NCBI GenBank assembly: GCA_963695375.1
Contig: OY968767.1
Span: 1,240,001-1,304,000, forward strand
DNA length: 64,000 nt
Reading direction: 5' to 3'
DNA from: JACCVL01 sp963695375
Lineage (GTDB): Bacteria; Actinomycetota; Actinomycetes; Propionibacteriales; Nocardioidaceae
Shown here: piece after piece, positions 31,362 through 39,579 of the stretch
Numbering within the stretch: the first letter of the stretch is position 1
Layout: the number at the start of each line of letters is the position of its first letter
The notes under the pieces: model-generated
What the model was told of the DNA's origin: nothing
Seen by the model: only the letters and a program-made list of their open reading frames with translations
Databases searched by the model: none
Made by a program: the position numbers and the translations under genes

Positions 31362-32354
31362 GTGGCCGCCACCTCGCTCGGGACCGACCCGGTCACCTAT
31401 GCGCTGCCGCTGCGCGCCCGGTTCCGCGGCACCACCGTCCGACAGGGGATGGTGTGGCGGGGCCCGGCCGGCTGGGCCGAGTTCGCACCCTTCGCCGACT
31501 ATGACCATCCGGCCGCGGTCCCCTGGTTGCTCGCCGCCGACGAGGCCGCCGACCGTGGCTGGCCGGCTCCCGTGCGCAGCGAGGTCCCGGTGAACTGCAC
31601 CGTTCCCGCGGTCGGTAGCGAGCGAGCCGGCGAGCTGGTCCGGTCCGGGCACGGCTGCCGGACGGCGAAGGTCAAGGTGGCCGAGCCCGGTCAGACCCTC
31701 GACGACGACCTGGACCGGGTCGCGGCGGTCCGCGATGCCCTCGGTCCGGACGGCCGGATCCGCGTCGACGCCAACGGCGCCTGGGACGTGGGCACGGCGC
31801 TCGACGCACTGCCCCGGCTCGACCGGGCCGCCGGTGGCCTGGAGTACGTCGAGCAGCCCTGTGCCCGGGTCGAGGACCTGGCCGTGGTCCGGCGTCGCGG
31901 TGGCGTCCCGGTCGCGGCGGACGAGTCGATCCGGCGCGCCGATGATCCCTACCGGGTGGCCGCGCTGCGGGCGGCCGACGTGGCGGTGCTCAAGGTGGCC
32001 CCGCTCGGAGGGGTCCGCGCCTGCCTGCGGATCGCCGAGCGGATCGGCCTGCCAGTCGTGGTCTCCTCGGCGCTGGAGTCCTCGGTCGGGCTGGCCGCCG
32101 GGCTGGCGCTGGCGGCGGCGCTGCCCGACCTGCCGTACGCCTGCGGCCTCGGCACCGCGACGCTGCTGGCCCGCGACCTCACCGACCACCCGTTGCTGCC
32201 GACGGGCGGCGTGCTGACCGTGCGGCCGGTGGTTGTCGATCCGGAGCCGCTGCGACGCGCCCGGGCGGACCCGGTGGCCCGGGACCGGTGGGCGCGTCGG
32301 CTGCAGGCGGTGCGGGCGCGGGCGGACCGCACCGGGCAGGATCGGACCTCGTGA
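31362..32354 (+). CDS. menC: o-Succinylbenzoate synthase
   Basis: A 330-residue enolase-superfamily dehydratase. The catalytic lysine pair is in RTAKVKVAE and AVLKVAPLGG, and the metal ligands are in RVDANGAWD, VEQPC and AADESIRR. It dehydrates SHCHC to o-succinylbenzoate. The GTG start lies 9 nt after menE and its stop overlaps menD. Confidence 0.93.
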   Translation: MAATSLGTDPVTYALPLRARFRGTTVRQGMVWRGPAGWAEFAPFADYDHPAAVPWLLAADEAADRGWPAPVRSEVPVNCTVPAVGSERAGELVRSGHGCRTAKVKVAEPGQTLDDDLDRVAAVRDALGPDGRIRVDANGAWDVGTALDALPRLDRAAGGLEYVEQPCARVEDLAVVRRRGGVPVAADESIRRADDPYRVAALRAADVAVLKVAPLGGVRACLRIAERIGLPVVVSSALESSVGLAAGLALAAALPDLPYACGLGTATLLARDLTDHPLLPTGGVLTVRPVVVDPEPLRRARADPVARDRWARRLQAVRARADRTGQDRTS

Positions 32355-34084
32355 ACCCGTCCACCCGGCTGGGACGGCTCGTCGTGGACGAGCTGATCCG
32401 GCACGGCGTCCGAGACGCGGTGCTGGCGCCCGGCTCGCGGTCGGCGCCGCTGGCGCTCGCGCTGCATGCGGCGGACGCGGCGGGACGGCTGCGGCTGCAC
32501 GTCCGGGTCGACGAGCGGACCGCCGGCTTCGTGGCGTTGGGGCTGGCCCGCAGCTCTCGGCATCCGGTGCCGGTGGTCACGACCTCCGGCAGCGCGGTGG
32601 CGCACCTGCACCCCGCCGTGCTCGAGGCGCACCACTCCGGTCTGCCGCTGCTGGTGCTGTCGGCCGACCGGCCCGCCGAGTTGCGCGGCAGCGGGGCCAA
32701 CCAGACCACCGACCAGGTACGGCTGTTCGGCACCGCGGTCCGCTGGGCCGCCGATGTGCCGGCCGACGCGGTGGCGCCCGCCCGTGGGACGCAGCCGGTC
32801 GCCGCCTGGCGGGCGCAGCTGTCCCGGGGGGTGCTGGCCGCGACCGGAGCGGCGTCCGCCGATCCCGGACCGGTGCACCTGAACGTGTGCCTCGACCTCC
32901 CGCTCGTGCCGGACGAGGACGACGACGGCGCCGACCCGCCGGGCCGGCCGGCCGGGGCGCCGTGGACGGTGCCGCCGGAACCGGTTCACACCGAGCCGGT
33001 GGTCCTCCCCGTCGGGCCGCGGACGGTCGTGGTCGCCGGGGCAGACGCCGGCCAGCCGGCCCGCGTCCTGGCCGAACGGGCCGGCTGGCCGTTGCTCGCC
33101 GAGCCCACGTCCGGAGCCCGTACGGGCGCCGCCGCGCTGCGCTGCGGGACGCTGCTGCTGGGGCACCAGCCGCTGACGGCCGGGGTGCAGCGGGTGGTGG
33201 TCGCCGGCCGACCGACGCTGTCCCGGTCGGTGACCGACCTGCTCGGCCGGGCGGACGTGGAGGTCGTGGTGCTCGCCCCCGGGGCCCGGTGGTCCGACCC
33301 CGGGTCCCAGGCGGCGCGGGTGGTCCGGGCGGCCACCGTGCCGGACGCCACCGCGCCGGACCGCGCCGGAGCGGACTGGGTGGAGACCTGGCGACGTGCC
33401 GACCGCGCGGTCGGCGGCACCGTGGACGAGGTGCTCGCGACGCTGGCCGGGCGGCTCCCCACGGGCACCCTGCTCGGCCCGGAGGTGGCGCGGGCGGTCA
33501 GCGCCGCGGTTCCGCCCCGCGGGCTGCTCGTCGTCGGCTCCTCCCAGCCGATACGGGACCTCGACCTCGTCGCCCGGCCGAACCCGGTCGGTGAGCGCCG
33601 ACTGATCGTGGCCAACCGCGGCCTGTCCGGTATCGACGGCACGGTCTCGACGGCGGTGGGGGCGGCGCTCGGCCGGGCCTCGTCCCGGTCGCTGGCGCTG
33701 ATGGGGGACCTGACCTTCCTGCACGACGCGACCGGGCTCGTGCTCGGTCGACACGAGCCCCGCCCGGACCTGACCATGGTGGTGGCGAACGACGACGGCG
33801 GCAGCGTGTTCGCCACCCTGGAGCAGGGCGCCGGCAGGCACGCCGGCGCCTTCGAGCGGGTGTTCGCGACCCCCACCGGCACCGACCTCGCCGCGCTCTG
33901 CGCGGCCACCGGGACCGAGCACGCCAGCGTCGCGGACGTCGCCGAGCTCACCGCCCTGCTGGAACGTCCGAGCGGCGGGCTGCGGGTGCTCGAGGCACGG
34001 GTGGACCGGGCGCTGCGCCGGGAGCTGGCCGCGGCGCTGCGAACCGCCGCGGATGAGACGCTGCACCCGCTGCGGCTCGGCTGA
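32351..34084 (+). CDS. menD: SEPHCHC synthase (MenD)
   Basis: A 577-residue thiamine diphosphate enzyme that adds 2-oxoglutarate to isochorismate, the first committed step of menaquinone synthesis. The N-terminal Pyr domain shows LAPGSRSAPLALAL, the activating glutamate region VDERTAGFVALGLAR and VVTTSGSAVAHLHPAVLEA; the PP domain shows VANRGLSGIDGTVSTAVG, LMGDLTFLHDATGL and MVVANDDGGSVFATLEQG. It overlaps menC by 4 nt. Its isochorismate comes from menF, on the other strand beyond the GGDEF pair. Confidence 0.94.
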   Translation: MNPSTRLGRLVVDELIRHGVRDAVLAPGSRSAPLALALHAADAAGRLRLHVRVDERTAGFVALGLARSSRHPVPVVTTSGSAVAHLHPAVLEAHHSGLPLLVLSADRPAELRGSGANQTTDQVRLFGTAVRWAADVPADAVAPARGTQPVAAWRAQLSRGVLAATGAASADPGPVHLNVCLDLPLVPDEDDDGADPPGRPAGAPWTVPPEPVHTEPVVLPVGPRTVVVAGADAGQPARVLAERAGWPLLAEPTSGARTGAAALRCGTLLLGHQPLTAGVQRVVVAGRPTLSRSVTDLLGRADVEVVVLAPGARWSDPGSQAARVVRAATVPDATAPDRAGADWVETWRRADRAVGGTVDEVLATLAGRLPTGTLLGPEVARAVSAAVPPRGLLVVGSSQPIRDLDLVARPNPVGERRLIVANRGLSGIDGTVSTAVGAALGRASSRSLALMGDLTFLHDATGLVLGRHEPRPDLTMVVANDDGGSVFATLEQGAGRHAGAFERVFATPTGTDLAALCAATGTEHASVADVAELTALLERPSGGLRVLEARVDRALRRELAAALRTAADETLHPLRLG

Positions 34085-34245
34085 TCAGCGGTGGCCCGAC
34101 GGACGGTCCGGACTCGACCGATCGGCCGGACCCGGCGGTGAAACGACGCGAAGGGCAACCACCGCTCTGTCATGATCGTGTTACGGGGGGTGAGGTCGCC
34201 GTCCGGCCCCGCCGAGGAATTCCGAGGGGTGAGGGGAGCACGTTG

Positions 34246-35793
34246 GTGACCGGAGCTGGGGACCGGCTGCGCGGGCTGAGCGCCTTCGCGGAGACTGTGG
34301 CCACCAGCGCGACCGTCCACGAGCTGGTCCAGCACACCGCTGGGGCGGCGCTCACCCTGATCGGAGCGGACTCGGCCTCGGTGTGCCGGTTCGAACGCTC
34401 GCACGCGCGGATCCGGATCCTGCACAACGCGGGTGACCTGGCGAGCTGGGAGCAGCCGTGGCCGGAGGACGAGACCTACAAGCTCAGCGAGTACCCCCAG
34501 GTGATGACGACCGTGGGTGGACTGCGGCGTTGGTGGTCCGGATCGGCCGACGACCCGGGCACCGACGCCGCTGACCGGGACCTGCTCCGCCGGCTCGGCA
34601 AGCGGTGGGCGGGCTCGTGCCAGGTCGTCGTGGGGAACGCGATCTGGGGCGACATCTACCTCACCCGGACCGAGGACGACGAGTTCGACCACACCGACGT
34701 CGCCACCGCCCTGACGCTGGCCGGACTGCTCTCGGCCGGGCTGTCCCGGCTGGAACTGCTGACCGAGATGTCCCGCCTGGCGTACTCGGATCCGCTCACC
34801 GGTCTCGCCAACCGCCGCGCCGCCGACGACTGGCTCGAGGAACGGCTTGCGCGCCCGGAGCCGTTCCCGCCGGTCTCGGTGGTGCTCTGCGACATCAACG
34901 GGCTGAAGCGGATCAACGACCTGTTCGGGCACGGGGCGGGTGACGAGCTGATCCGCATCGTGAGCACGCAGTTGGTGACGCTGGCCGGCGAGCTGCCTCG
35001 GACGCTGATCGCCCGCATCGGCGGAGACGAGTTCGTCGTGTTGTTGGACGGGGTGGCGCAGGAGCAGGTCGAGGAGATGGTCCAGCGGTTGGCGAGCACC
35101 GAGCTGCCGCACTCGGCGGGCGTCGCCGTCGGTGCGGCGACGACCACCGCCCGCCCGGCCGGCGCGAACAGCACGAAGACCGCGGCCCGCGCGCTGCTCC
35201 GCCTCGCCGACGCGGCTCAGTACCGACACAAGCAGACCCGCCGGTTGTCCACCGACGCGCTCTCGCCAGCGGCGGCGCCGATCTCGGTGCTGCTGCCGTC
35301 CGGCGAGTCCGACCTCACCGACCGGATCCTGGCCGCGCTGGCCGCGGCCGCGGACCAGTCGCCGGAGAGCCGGCTGGGGATCGTCGCCGACGGTGTCGCG
35401 CGAGCCTTCGACGCCGCCTCGTGGTGGGTCAGCCGCCAAGACGGTGAGACGCTCACCGACGTCCTCGGGTGCATGATCCGGCACACCGCGAGCGGGCTGG
35501 TGCCCCTCGAGCTGGTCTCGGGCCAGGAGTTCCAGCCGGTCGCGTACCCGGCCACGCTGGCCGCGCTCACGGGCGGCGGCTACTACGCCAGCCTGACCGA
35601 GGGCGACGCCACCGAACGCGCCCTGCTCGCGCGGATGGGCTACGTGTCATCCCTCGCGGCGGGTGAGCAGTCCCCGACCGGCGCGGCCTACCTGGTCGAG
35701 ATCTTCGGCGACGCGCACACCTCCAGCGGGTTGTTCGTCGGGCTGCCGCTGCTGCGGGTGCTGGTGCACCTCGCGGTGCGGGAGGCCCGATGA
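34246..35793 (+). CDS. GGDEF diguanylate cyclase-like protein 1 with GAF-like ends
   Basis: A 515-residue cytoplasmic protein. Residues about 10-165 look like a GAF sensor domain, residues about 178-340 are a GGDEF domain with DPLTGLANRRAADDWL, the Mg site LCDINGLKRINDLFGHGAGD and the intact signature RIGGDEFVV, and residues 370-515 form a second conserved domain. The RxxD inhibitory site is absent five residues before GGDEF, so product inhibition is not expected. It should make cyclic di-GMP. The start is the GTG with GAGGGGAG upstream; the frame is open to 34138. It is the first of two tandem paralogues and lies between menD and menF. Confidence 0.85.
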   Translation: MTGAGDRLRGLSAFAETVATSATVHELVQHTAGAALTLIGADSASVCRFERSHARIRILHNAGDLASWEQPWPEDETYKLSEYPQVMTTVGGLRRWWSGSADDPGTDAADRDLLRRLGKRWAGSCQVVVGNAIWGDIYLTRTEDDEFDHTDVATALTLAGLLSAGLSRLELLTEMSRLAYSDPLTGLANRRAADDWLEERLARPEPFPPVSVVLCDINGLKRINDLFGHGAGDELIRIVSTQLVTLAGELPRTLIARIGGDEFVVLLDGVAQEQVEEMVQRLASTELPHSAGVAVGAATTTARPAGANSTKTAARALLRLADAAQYRHKQTRRLSTDALSPAAAPISVLLPSGESDLTDRILAALAAAADQSPESRLGIVADGVARAFDAASWWVSRQDGETLTDVLGCMIRHTASGLVPLELVSGQEFQPVAYPATLAALTGGGYYASLTEGDATERALLARMGYVSSLAAGEQSPTGAAYLVEIFGDAHTSSGLFVGLPLLRVLVHLAVREAR

Positions 35794-37355
35794 CCGACGA
35801 CGTGCTGCTGCTCGAGCTGGGGGAGCTGTCCGTCCGGTTCGAGTCGTGCGGGACGGTCCCGGAGGCGGTCTCCGCCGCCGGTCAGGCCGCCCTGCACCTG
35901 CTCGGCGCCGACTCCGCAGCCGTCTGCCGGCTGGAGGACTCCGGTGCGCAGGTCCGGGTGCTGCACAACGCGGGCCACCGCGGCGGGTCCGAGGAGGCCT
36001 GGCCGACCGACGAGACCTACGCCGTGGACGAGCTGCCGGGCACCCTCCTGGTGCCCGACTCCGCGACCCGGGCCCGGCGCTGTTCGGCGGACGACGCCTC
36101 GCTGAGCGAGGTCGAGCGCGGCCGGCTCGGCCGGCTCGGTCGCCGGCACGCGCTCGTCGTCCAGCTGCAGGTCGGTGGCCGGCCTTGGGGGCAGCTGTAC
36201 GCGACGCGCGAGCACGACCCGGCCTTCGACGCCGAGCGGGAGTGGATCGCGATCATCCTCGCCGGCCTGCTGTCGTCCGCGCTGGCCCGGCTCGAGCTGC
36301 TGTCCGAGCTGTCCCGGCTGGCCTACACCGACGCGCTGACCGGCCTGGTGAACCGGCGTGCCGCCGACGACTGGCTGAACGAGCGGCTGATCGCGCCGGA
36401 GCCGTTCCCGACCGTCGGCGCCGTGCTCTGCGACATCAACGGGATGAAGGCCGTCAACGACCGGCTCGGTCATGGCGCGGGTGACGAGTTGATCCGCATG
36501 GTCGGCGCAGCGCTGGCCAGCGCGGCCGTCGAGCTCGGCGACGCCGTCGCCGCGCGGGTCGGGGGTGACGAGTTCCTGCTGCTCGCCCAGGGGGCGGACG
36601 CCGAGCAGATCGCGGCCCTCGCCAACCGGCTGAGCCGGCTCGAGCTCCCGCACGACAGCAGCCTCGCGGTCGGGGCGGCGACGATGACGACGAGGCCGGC
36701 CTCCGGGTCCACCCCGGAAGCCGCCGCCCGGGTGCTGCTGCGGCTGGCCGACGCGGCGCAGTACCGGCACAAGCGCACCTCTCAGGTGACCGCGGACGCC
36801 GTCCGCACCGGCGAGCTCCCCGTGTCGGCGCAGCTGCCCCTGGAGGCCAGCGGAGTCGGAGACGTGGCACTCGCCCGACTGCACGAGTGCGCGGGCCACC
36901 CCGAGCAGGAGCTGGAGGAGCGGGTCGCCGTCGTGGCGGACACCATGCTGACCGCCTACGGCTGCGCCGCCTGGTGGCTGAGCTGCCAGGTCAGCGGCTC
37001 GGTCATCCGTGACGTGCTCGGCCGGGTGGAGCGGGCCAGCTCGAGCGGCGACCTGCAGCGGATCGCCCAGATGTCGTCCAGCGAGATCGACGCCGCGACC
37101 TTCCCGGCGACCGACCACTGCCTCGCCGGCGGTTCGATGTTCGCGACCTTGACGGCAGGGCACCCGACCGAGCGTGAGTTCCTCGCCTCGCTGGGGTACG
37201 TGTCGCTGCTGGCGGCGGGCGACGTGGACGCCGGCGGCCGGTCGTGGCTGCTCGAGCTCTACGGCGACGCGCAGACGTCGACCGGCCTGTTCTCCGCCGA
37301 GCCCCTGCTCCGGGCGCTGATGCACATCGCGGTGACGGGGGACGGGTTGGGCTAG
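35790..37355 (+). CDS. GGDEF diguanylate cyclase-like protein 2, tandem paralogue
   Basis: A 521-residue paralogue of the preceding protein with the same three-part layout. Shared segments include YTDALTGLVNRRAADDWLNE, LCDINGMKAVNDRLGHGAGD, the signature ARVGGDEFLLLAQ, the linker LRLADAAQYRHK and the C-terminal GYVSLLAAG and TSTGLFSAEPLLRALMHIAV. No RxxD inhibitory site is present. It overlaps its partner by 4 nt, so they are likely co-translated and might form a heteromer. Its TAG stop shares bases with the TAG stop of menF on the opposite strand (CTAG). Confidence 0.85.
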   Translation: MTDDVLLLELGELSVRFESCGTVPEAVSAAGQAALHLLGADSAAVCRLEDSGAQVRVLHNAGHRGGSEEAWPTDETYAVDELPGTLLVPDSATRARRCSADDASLSEVERGRLGRLGRRHALVVQLQVGGRPWGQLYATREHDPAFDAEREWIAIILAGLLSSALARLELLSELSRLAYTDALTGLVNRRAADDWLNERLIAPEPFPTVGAVLCDINGMKAVNDRLGHGAGDELIRMVGAALASAAVELGDAVAARVGGDEFLLLAQGADAEQIAALANRLSRLELPHDSSLAVGAATMTTRPASGSTPEAAARVLLRLADAAQYRHKRTSQVTADAVRTGELPVSAQLPLEASGVGDVALARLHECAGHPEQELEERVAVVADTMLTAYGCAAWWLSCQVSGSVIRDVLGRVERASSSGDLQRIAQMSSSEIDAATFPATDHCLAGGSMFATLTAGHPTEREFLASLGYVSLLAAGDVDAGGRSWLLELYGDAQTSTGLFSAEPLLRALMHIAVTGDGLG

Positions 37356-38692
37356 CCCGCGTCGAGCCGCCCGGCGGCGCCGGGGTCGGGGTCGAGCGCG
37401 TCCCGGACGGGAACGAACTTCGCCTGCGCCTCCGCCAGCTCGGCCTCGGCCTCCGAGCCGGCGACGATGCCGCAGCCGGCGAACAGGCGGGCCCGGTTCC
37501 CCTCCAGCCGGCCGCACCGCAGCGCGATCCCCCACTCGCCGTCACCGGCAGCGTCGGTCCACCCGACCGGCGCGGCGTAGCGGTCACGGTCCATCTGTTC
37601 CAGCTCGGCCAGCCGGTCCAGCGCCACCCCGGAGGGAGTGCCACCCACGGCGGCCGACGGGTGCAGCGCCGCCGCCAGCGGCAGCGACCCGGCGCCGGCG
37701 TCGGTCGGCGACCCGAGCACGCCGGTCACGTCGGTGGCCAGGTGCATGACGTTGGGCAGATGCAGCACGAACGGGGTCTCCGGGACGAACATCGTGCTGC
37801 AGTGCGGCGACAGCCGCTCCGCGACCGAGCGGACGGCGTACTCGTGTTCCTCGAGGTCCTTGCTGCTGCGTGCCAGCGCGGCGGCGAGGGCGAGGTCGTG
37901 CTGATCGTCCCCGGTCCGCCGGATGGTGCCCGCCAGCACCCGGGAGGTCACCAGTCCCCGCTCGCGTCGGACCAGCAGCTCCGGAGTGGCGCCGACCAGC
38001 CCGTCGACGTAGTAGGTCCAGCAGCCCGGGTAGCCGGCGGCCAGCCGGCGCAGCGGCCAGCGCGGATCGATCCGCGCGTCAGCCTGCGCCAGCAGGTCGC
38101 GAGCGAGCACCACCTTCTCCAGCGCGCCGTCGGCGATCTGCCGGACCGCGTCCTGGACGGCCGACATCCACTGCGTTCCGCTCAGCGCGCCGTCGGAGAA
38201 CCGCAGTCCCTGCGGGGGATCCGCCGCGGCCGCCGGTCGCAGCGACGGGACGCCCGCGATGCCGTCGACCCCGACCACCGTCACCCAGGCCCGCCGCCGC
38301 CCGTCGTAGTGCCGGACACCCACCAGCACCCGGGGGATGATCAGGGCGGAGCCGGCGGTGACACCCGCGGTGACACCCGCGATGGCGGGTGTGTCGGCGA
38401 ACGCGAACGATCCGAACGCCACCAGCCCGCTGCCGGGGACGCCGACCTCGTCCCGGATCACCGCGTGGTCCACGACCCGCTGCCACCAGGCGTCGGCGTC
38501 GGCGAAGCGGGTCGGACCGTCCGAGCCGACCTGCGCCGCGACTCCCCAGCCGACCAGACCCTCGCCTTGCCGGATCCAGGCCAGCGGGGAGTCGTCGGGC
38601 AGCAGGGCCAGCAGGTCGCCGGGGTCCTCGATCTCGGTGCTGCGGACGACGAGCGGACCGGCCCCCGGGTCGACGATGGCGGCGATGCTCAC
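37352..38692 (-). CDS. menF: Isochorismate synthase
   Basis: A 446-residue chorismate-utilising enzyme that makes isochorismate for MenD. The general base lysine is in GALEKVVLARDLL, and HPSAAVGGTPSGVALDRLAE with DRDRYAAPVGW and the metal region WGIALRC match the family. The stop overlaps that of the convergent GGDEF gene by two bases. It starts from a GTG 65 bp from the divergent menG gene. A salicylate or siderophore role is less likely, given the menaquinone neighbours. Confidence 0.9.
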   Translation of the reverse strand: MSIAAIVDPGAGPLVVRSTEIEDPGDLLALLPDDSPLAWIRQGEGLVGWGVAAQVGSDGPTRFADADAWWQRVVDHAVIRDEVGVPGSGLVAFGSFAFADTPAIAGVTAGVTAGSALIIPRVLVGVRHYDGRRRAWVTVVGVDGIAGVPSLRPAAAADPPQGLRFSDGALSGTQWMSAVQDAVRQIADGALEKVVLARDLLAQADARIDPRWPLRRLAAGYPGCWTYYVDGLVGATPELLVRRERGLVTSRVLAGTIRRTGDDQHDLALAAALARSSKDLEEHEYAVRSVAERLSPHCSTMFVPETPFVLHLPNVMHLATDVTGVLGSPTDAGAGSLPLAAALHPSAAVGGTPSGVALDRLAELEQMDRDRYAAPVGWTDAAGDGEWGIALRCGRLEGNRARLFAGCGIVAGSEAEAELAEAQAKFVPVRDALDPDPGAAGRLDAG

Positions 38693-38757
38693 GGCGACGA
38701 GGGTACGGAGCCGACCGGCCCGATGCCTGATCGGCCGGGCGTGCGAACCTGTCGCCT

Positions 38758-39453
38758 GTGACCCGCGCCACCCTGGACAAGCGGCCCGACGAGGTCGCGG
38801 CGATGTTCGATGCGGTGGCGCCGCGCTACGACCTCACCAACGACCTGCTGTCGTTGTTCCAGGACCGCCGGTGGCGGCGGGCGGTGGTCAGGGCGGTCGA
38901 CCCCCGTCCGGACGACCGGGTGCTCGACCTTGCGGCGGGCACGGGGACGTCCAGCGCTCCGTTCGCCGACGCGGGGGCGCTCGTCGTGCCCTGTGACTTC
39001 TCCCTGGGAATGCTGCGGGCCGGCAAGCGGGTCCGGCCGGAGCTGCCGTTCATCGCCGGTGACGGCACCCGGCTGCCGTTCGCCGACGCCGCCTTCGATG
39101 CGGTCACGGTCTCGTTCGGGCTGCGGAACGTGGTCCGGCCGGCCCGGGCGCTGGCCGAGCTCGCTCGGGTGACCCGGCCGGGGGGTCGACTGGTGGTCGC
39201 CGAGTTCAGCCGACCGGTGCTGCCCGTCGTCGCGACCGTCTACACCGAGTACCTGATGCGGGCGCTCCCCCCGGTCGCGCGGCGGGTGTCGTCCAGTCCG
39301 GACGCCTACGTCTACCTGGCCGAGTCGATCCGGGCCTGGCCGGATCAGCCCGCGCTGGCCGCAACGATCGCCGCCGCCGGGTGGGATCGGGTGACCTGGC
39401 GAAACCTTTCCGGCGGCGTCGTCGCCCTGCACTGCGCGAGCCGCCCCGCGTGA
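38758..39453 (+). CDS. menG: Demethylmenaquinone methyltransferase
   Basis: A 231-residue SAM-dependent methyltransferase of the UbiE/MenG family, which adds the ring methyl in the last step of menaquinone synthesis. It shows AMFDAVAPRYDLTNDLLSLF, the SAM motif RVLDLAAGTGTSS, VTVSFGLRNVVRPARALAEL and GGRLVVAEFSRPV. The GTG start is divergent from menF. The gap downstream contains a Rex-type operator and leads into the menJ-nuo unit. Confidence 0.93.
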   Translation: MTRATLDKRPDEVAAMFDAVAPRYDLTNDLLSLFQDRRWRRAVVRAVDPRPDDRVLDLAAGTGTSSAPFADAGALVVPCDFSLGMLRAGKRVRPELPFIAGDGTRLPFADAAFDAVTVSFGLRNVVRPARALAELARVTRPGGRLVVAEFSRPVLPVVATVYTEYLMRALPPVARRVSSSPDAYVYLAESIRAWPDQPALAATIAAAGWDRVTWRNLSGGVVALHCASRPA

Positions 39454-39508
39454 GCCGCCCGGCGGCGGTCGCGGGGGTTCCGGCGACCACCTAGACTCCG
39501 AAGCAGGA

Positions 39509-39530
39509 GTTCGTGAACGCCTTCACGAAC
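39509..39530. promoter_or_regulatory. Rex-type operator upstream of menJ-nuo
   Basis: A perfect inverted repeat, GTTCGTGAA and TTCACGAAC, around a CGCC centre. Its core TCGTGAACGCCTTCACGA matches the Rex operator TTGTGAACGCGTTCACAA at 15 of 18 positions, and unlike the site before rex both halves are good. A TAGACT hexamer just upstream (39492-39497) could be a -10 box, in which case Rex would block just after the start site. In Streptomyces the nuo operon is reported among Rex targets. Confidence 0.75.
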
Positions 39531-39579
39531 ACGGACCAGCCCGACCGCAGCCGCACGTACCGTCGCCAGGGATGACTCG

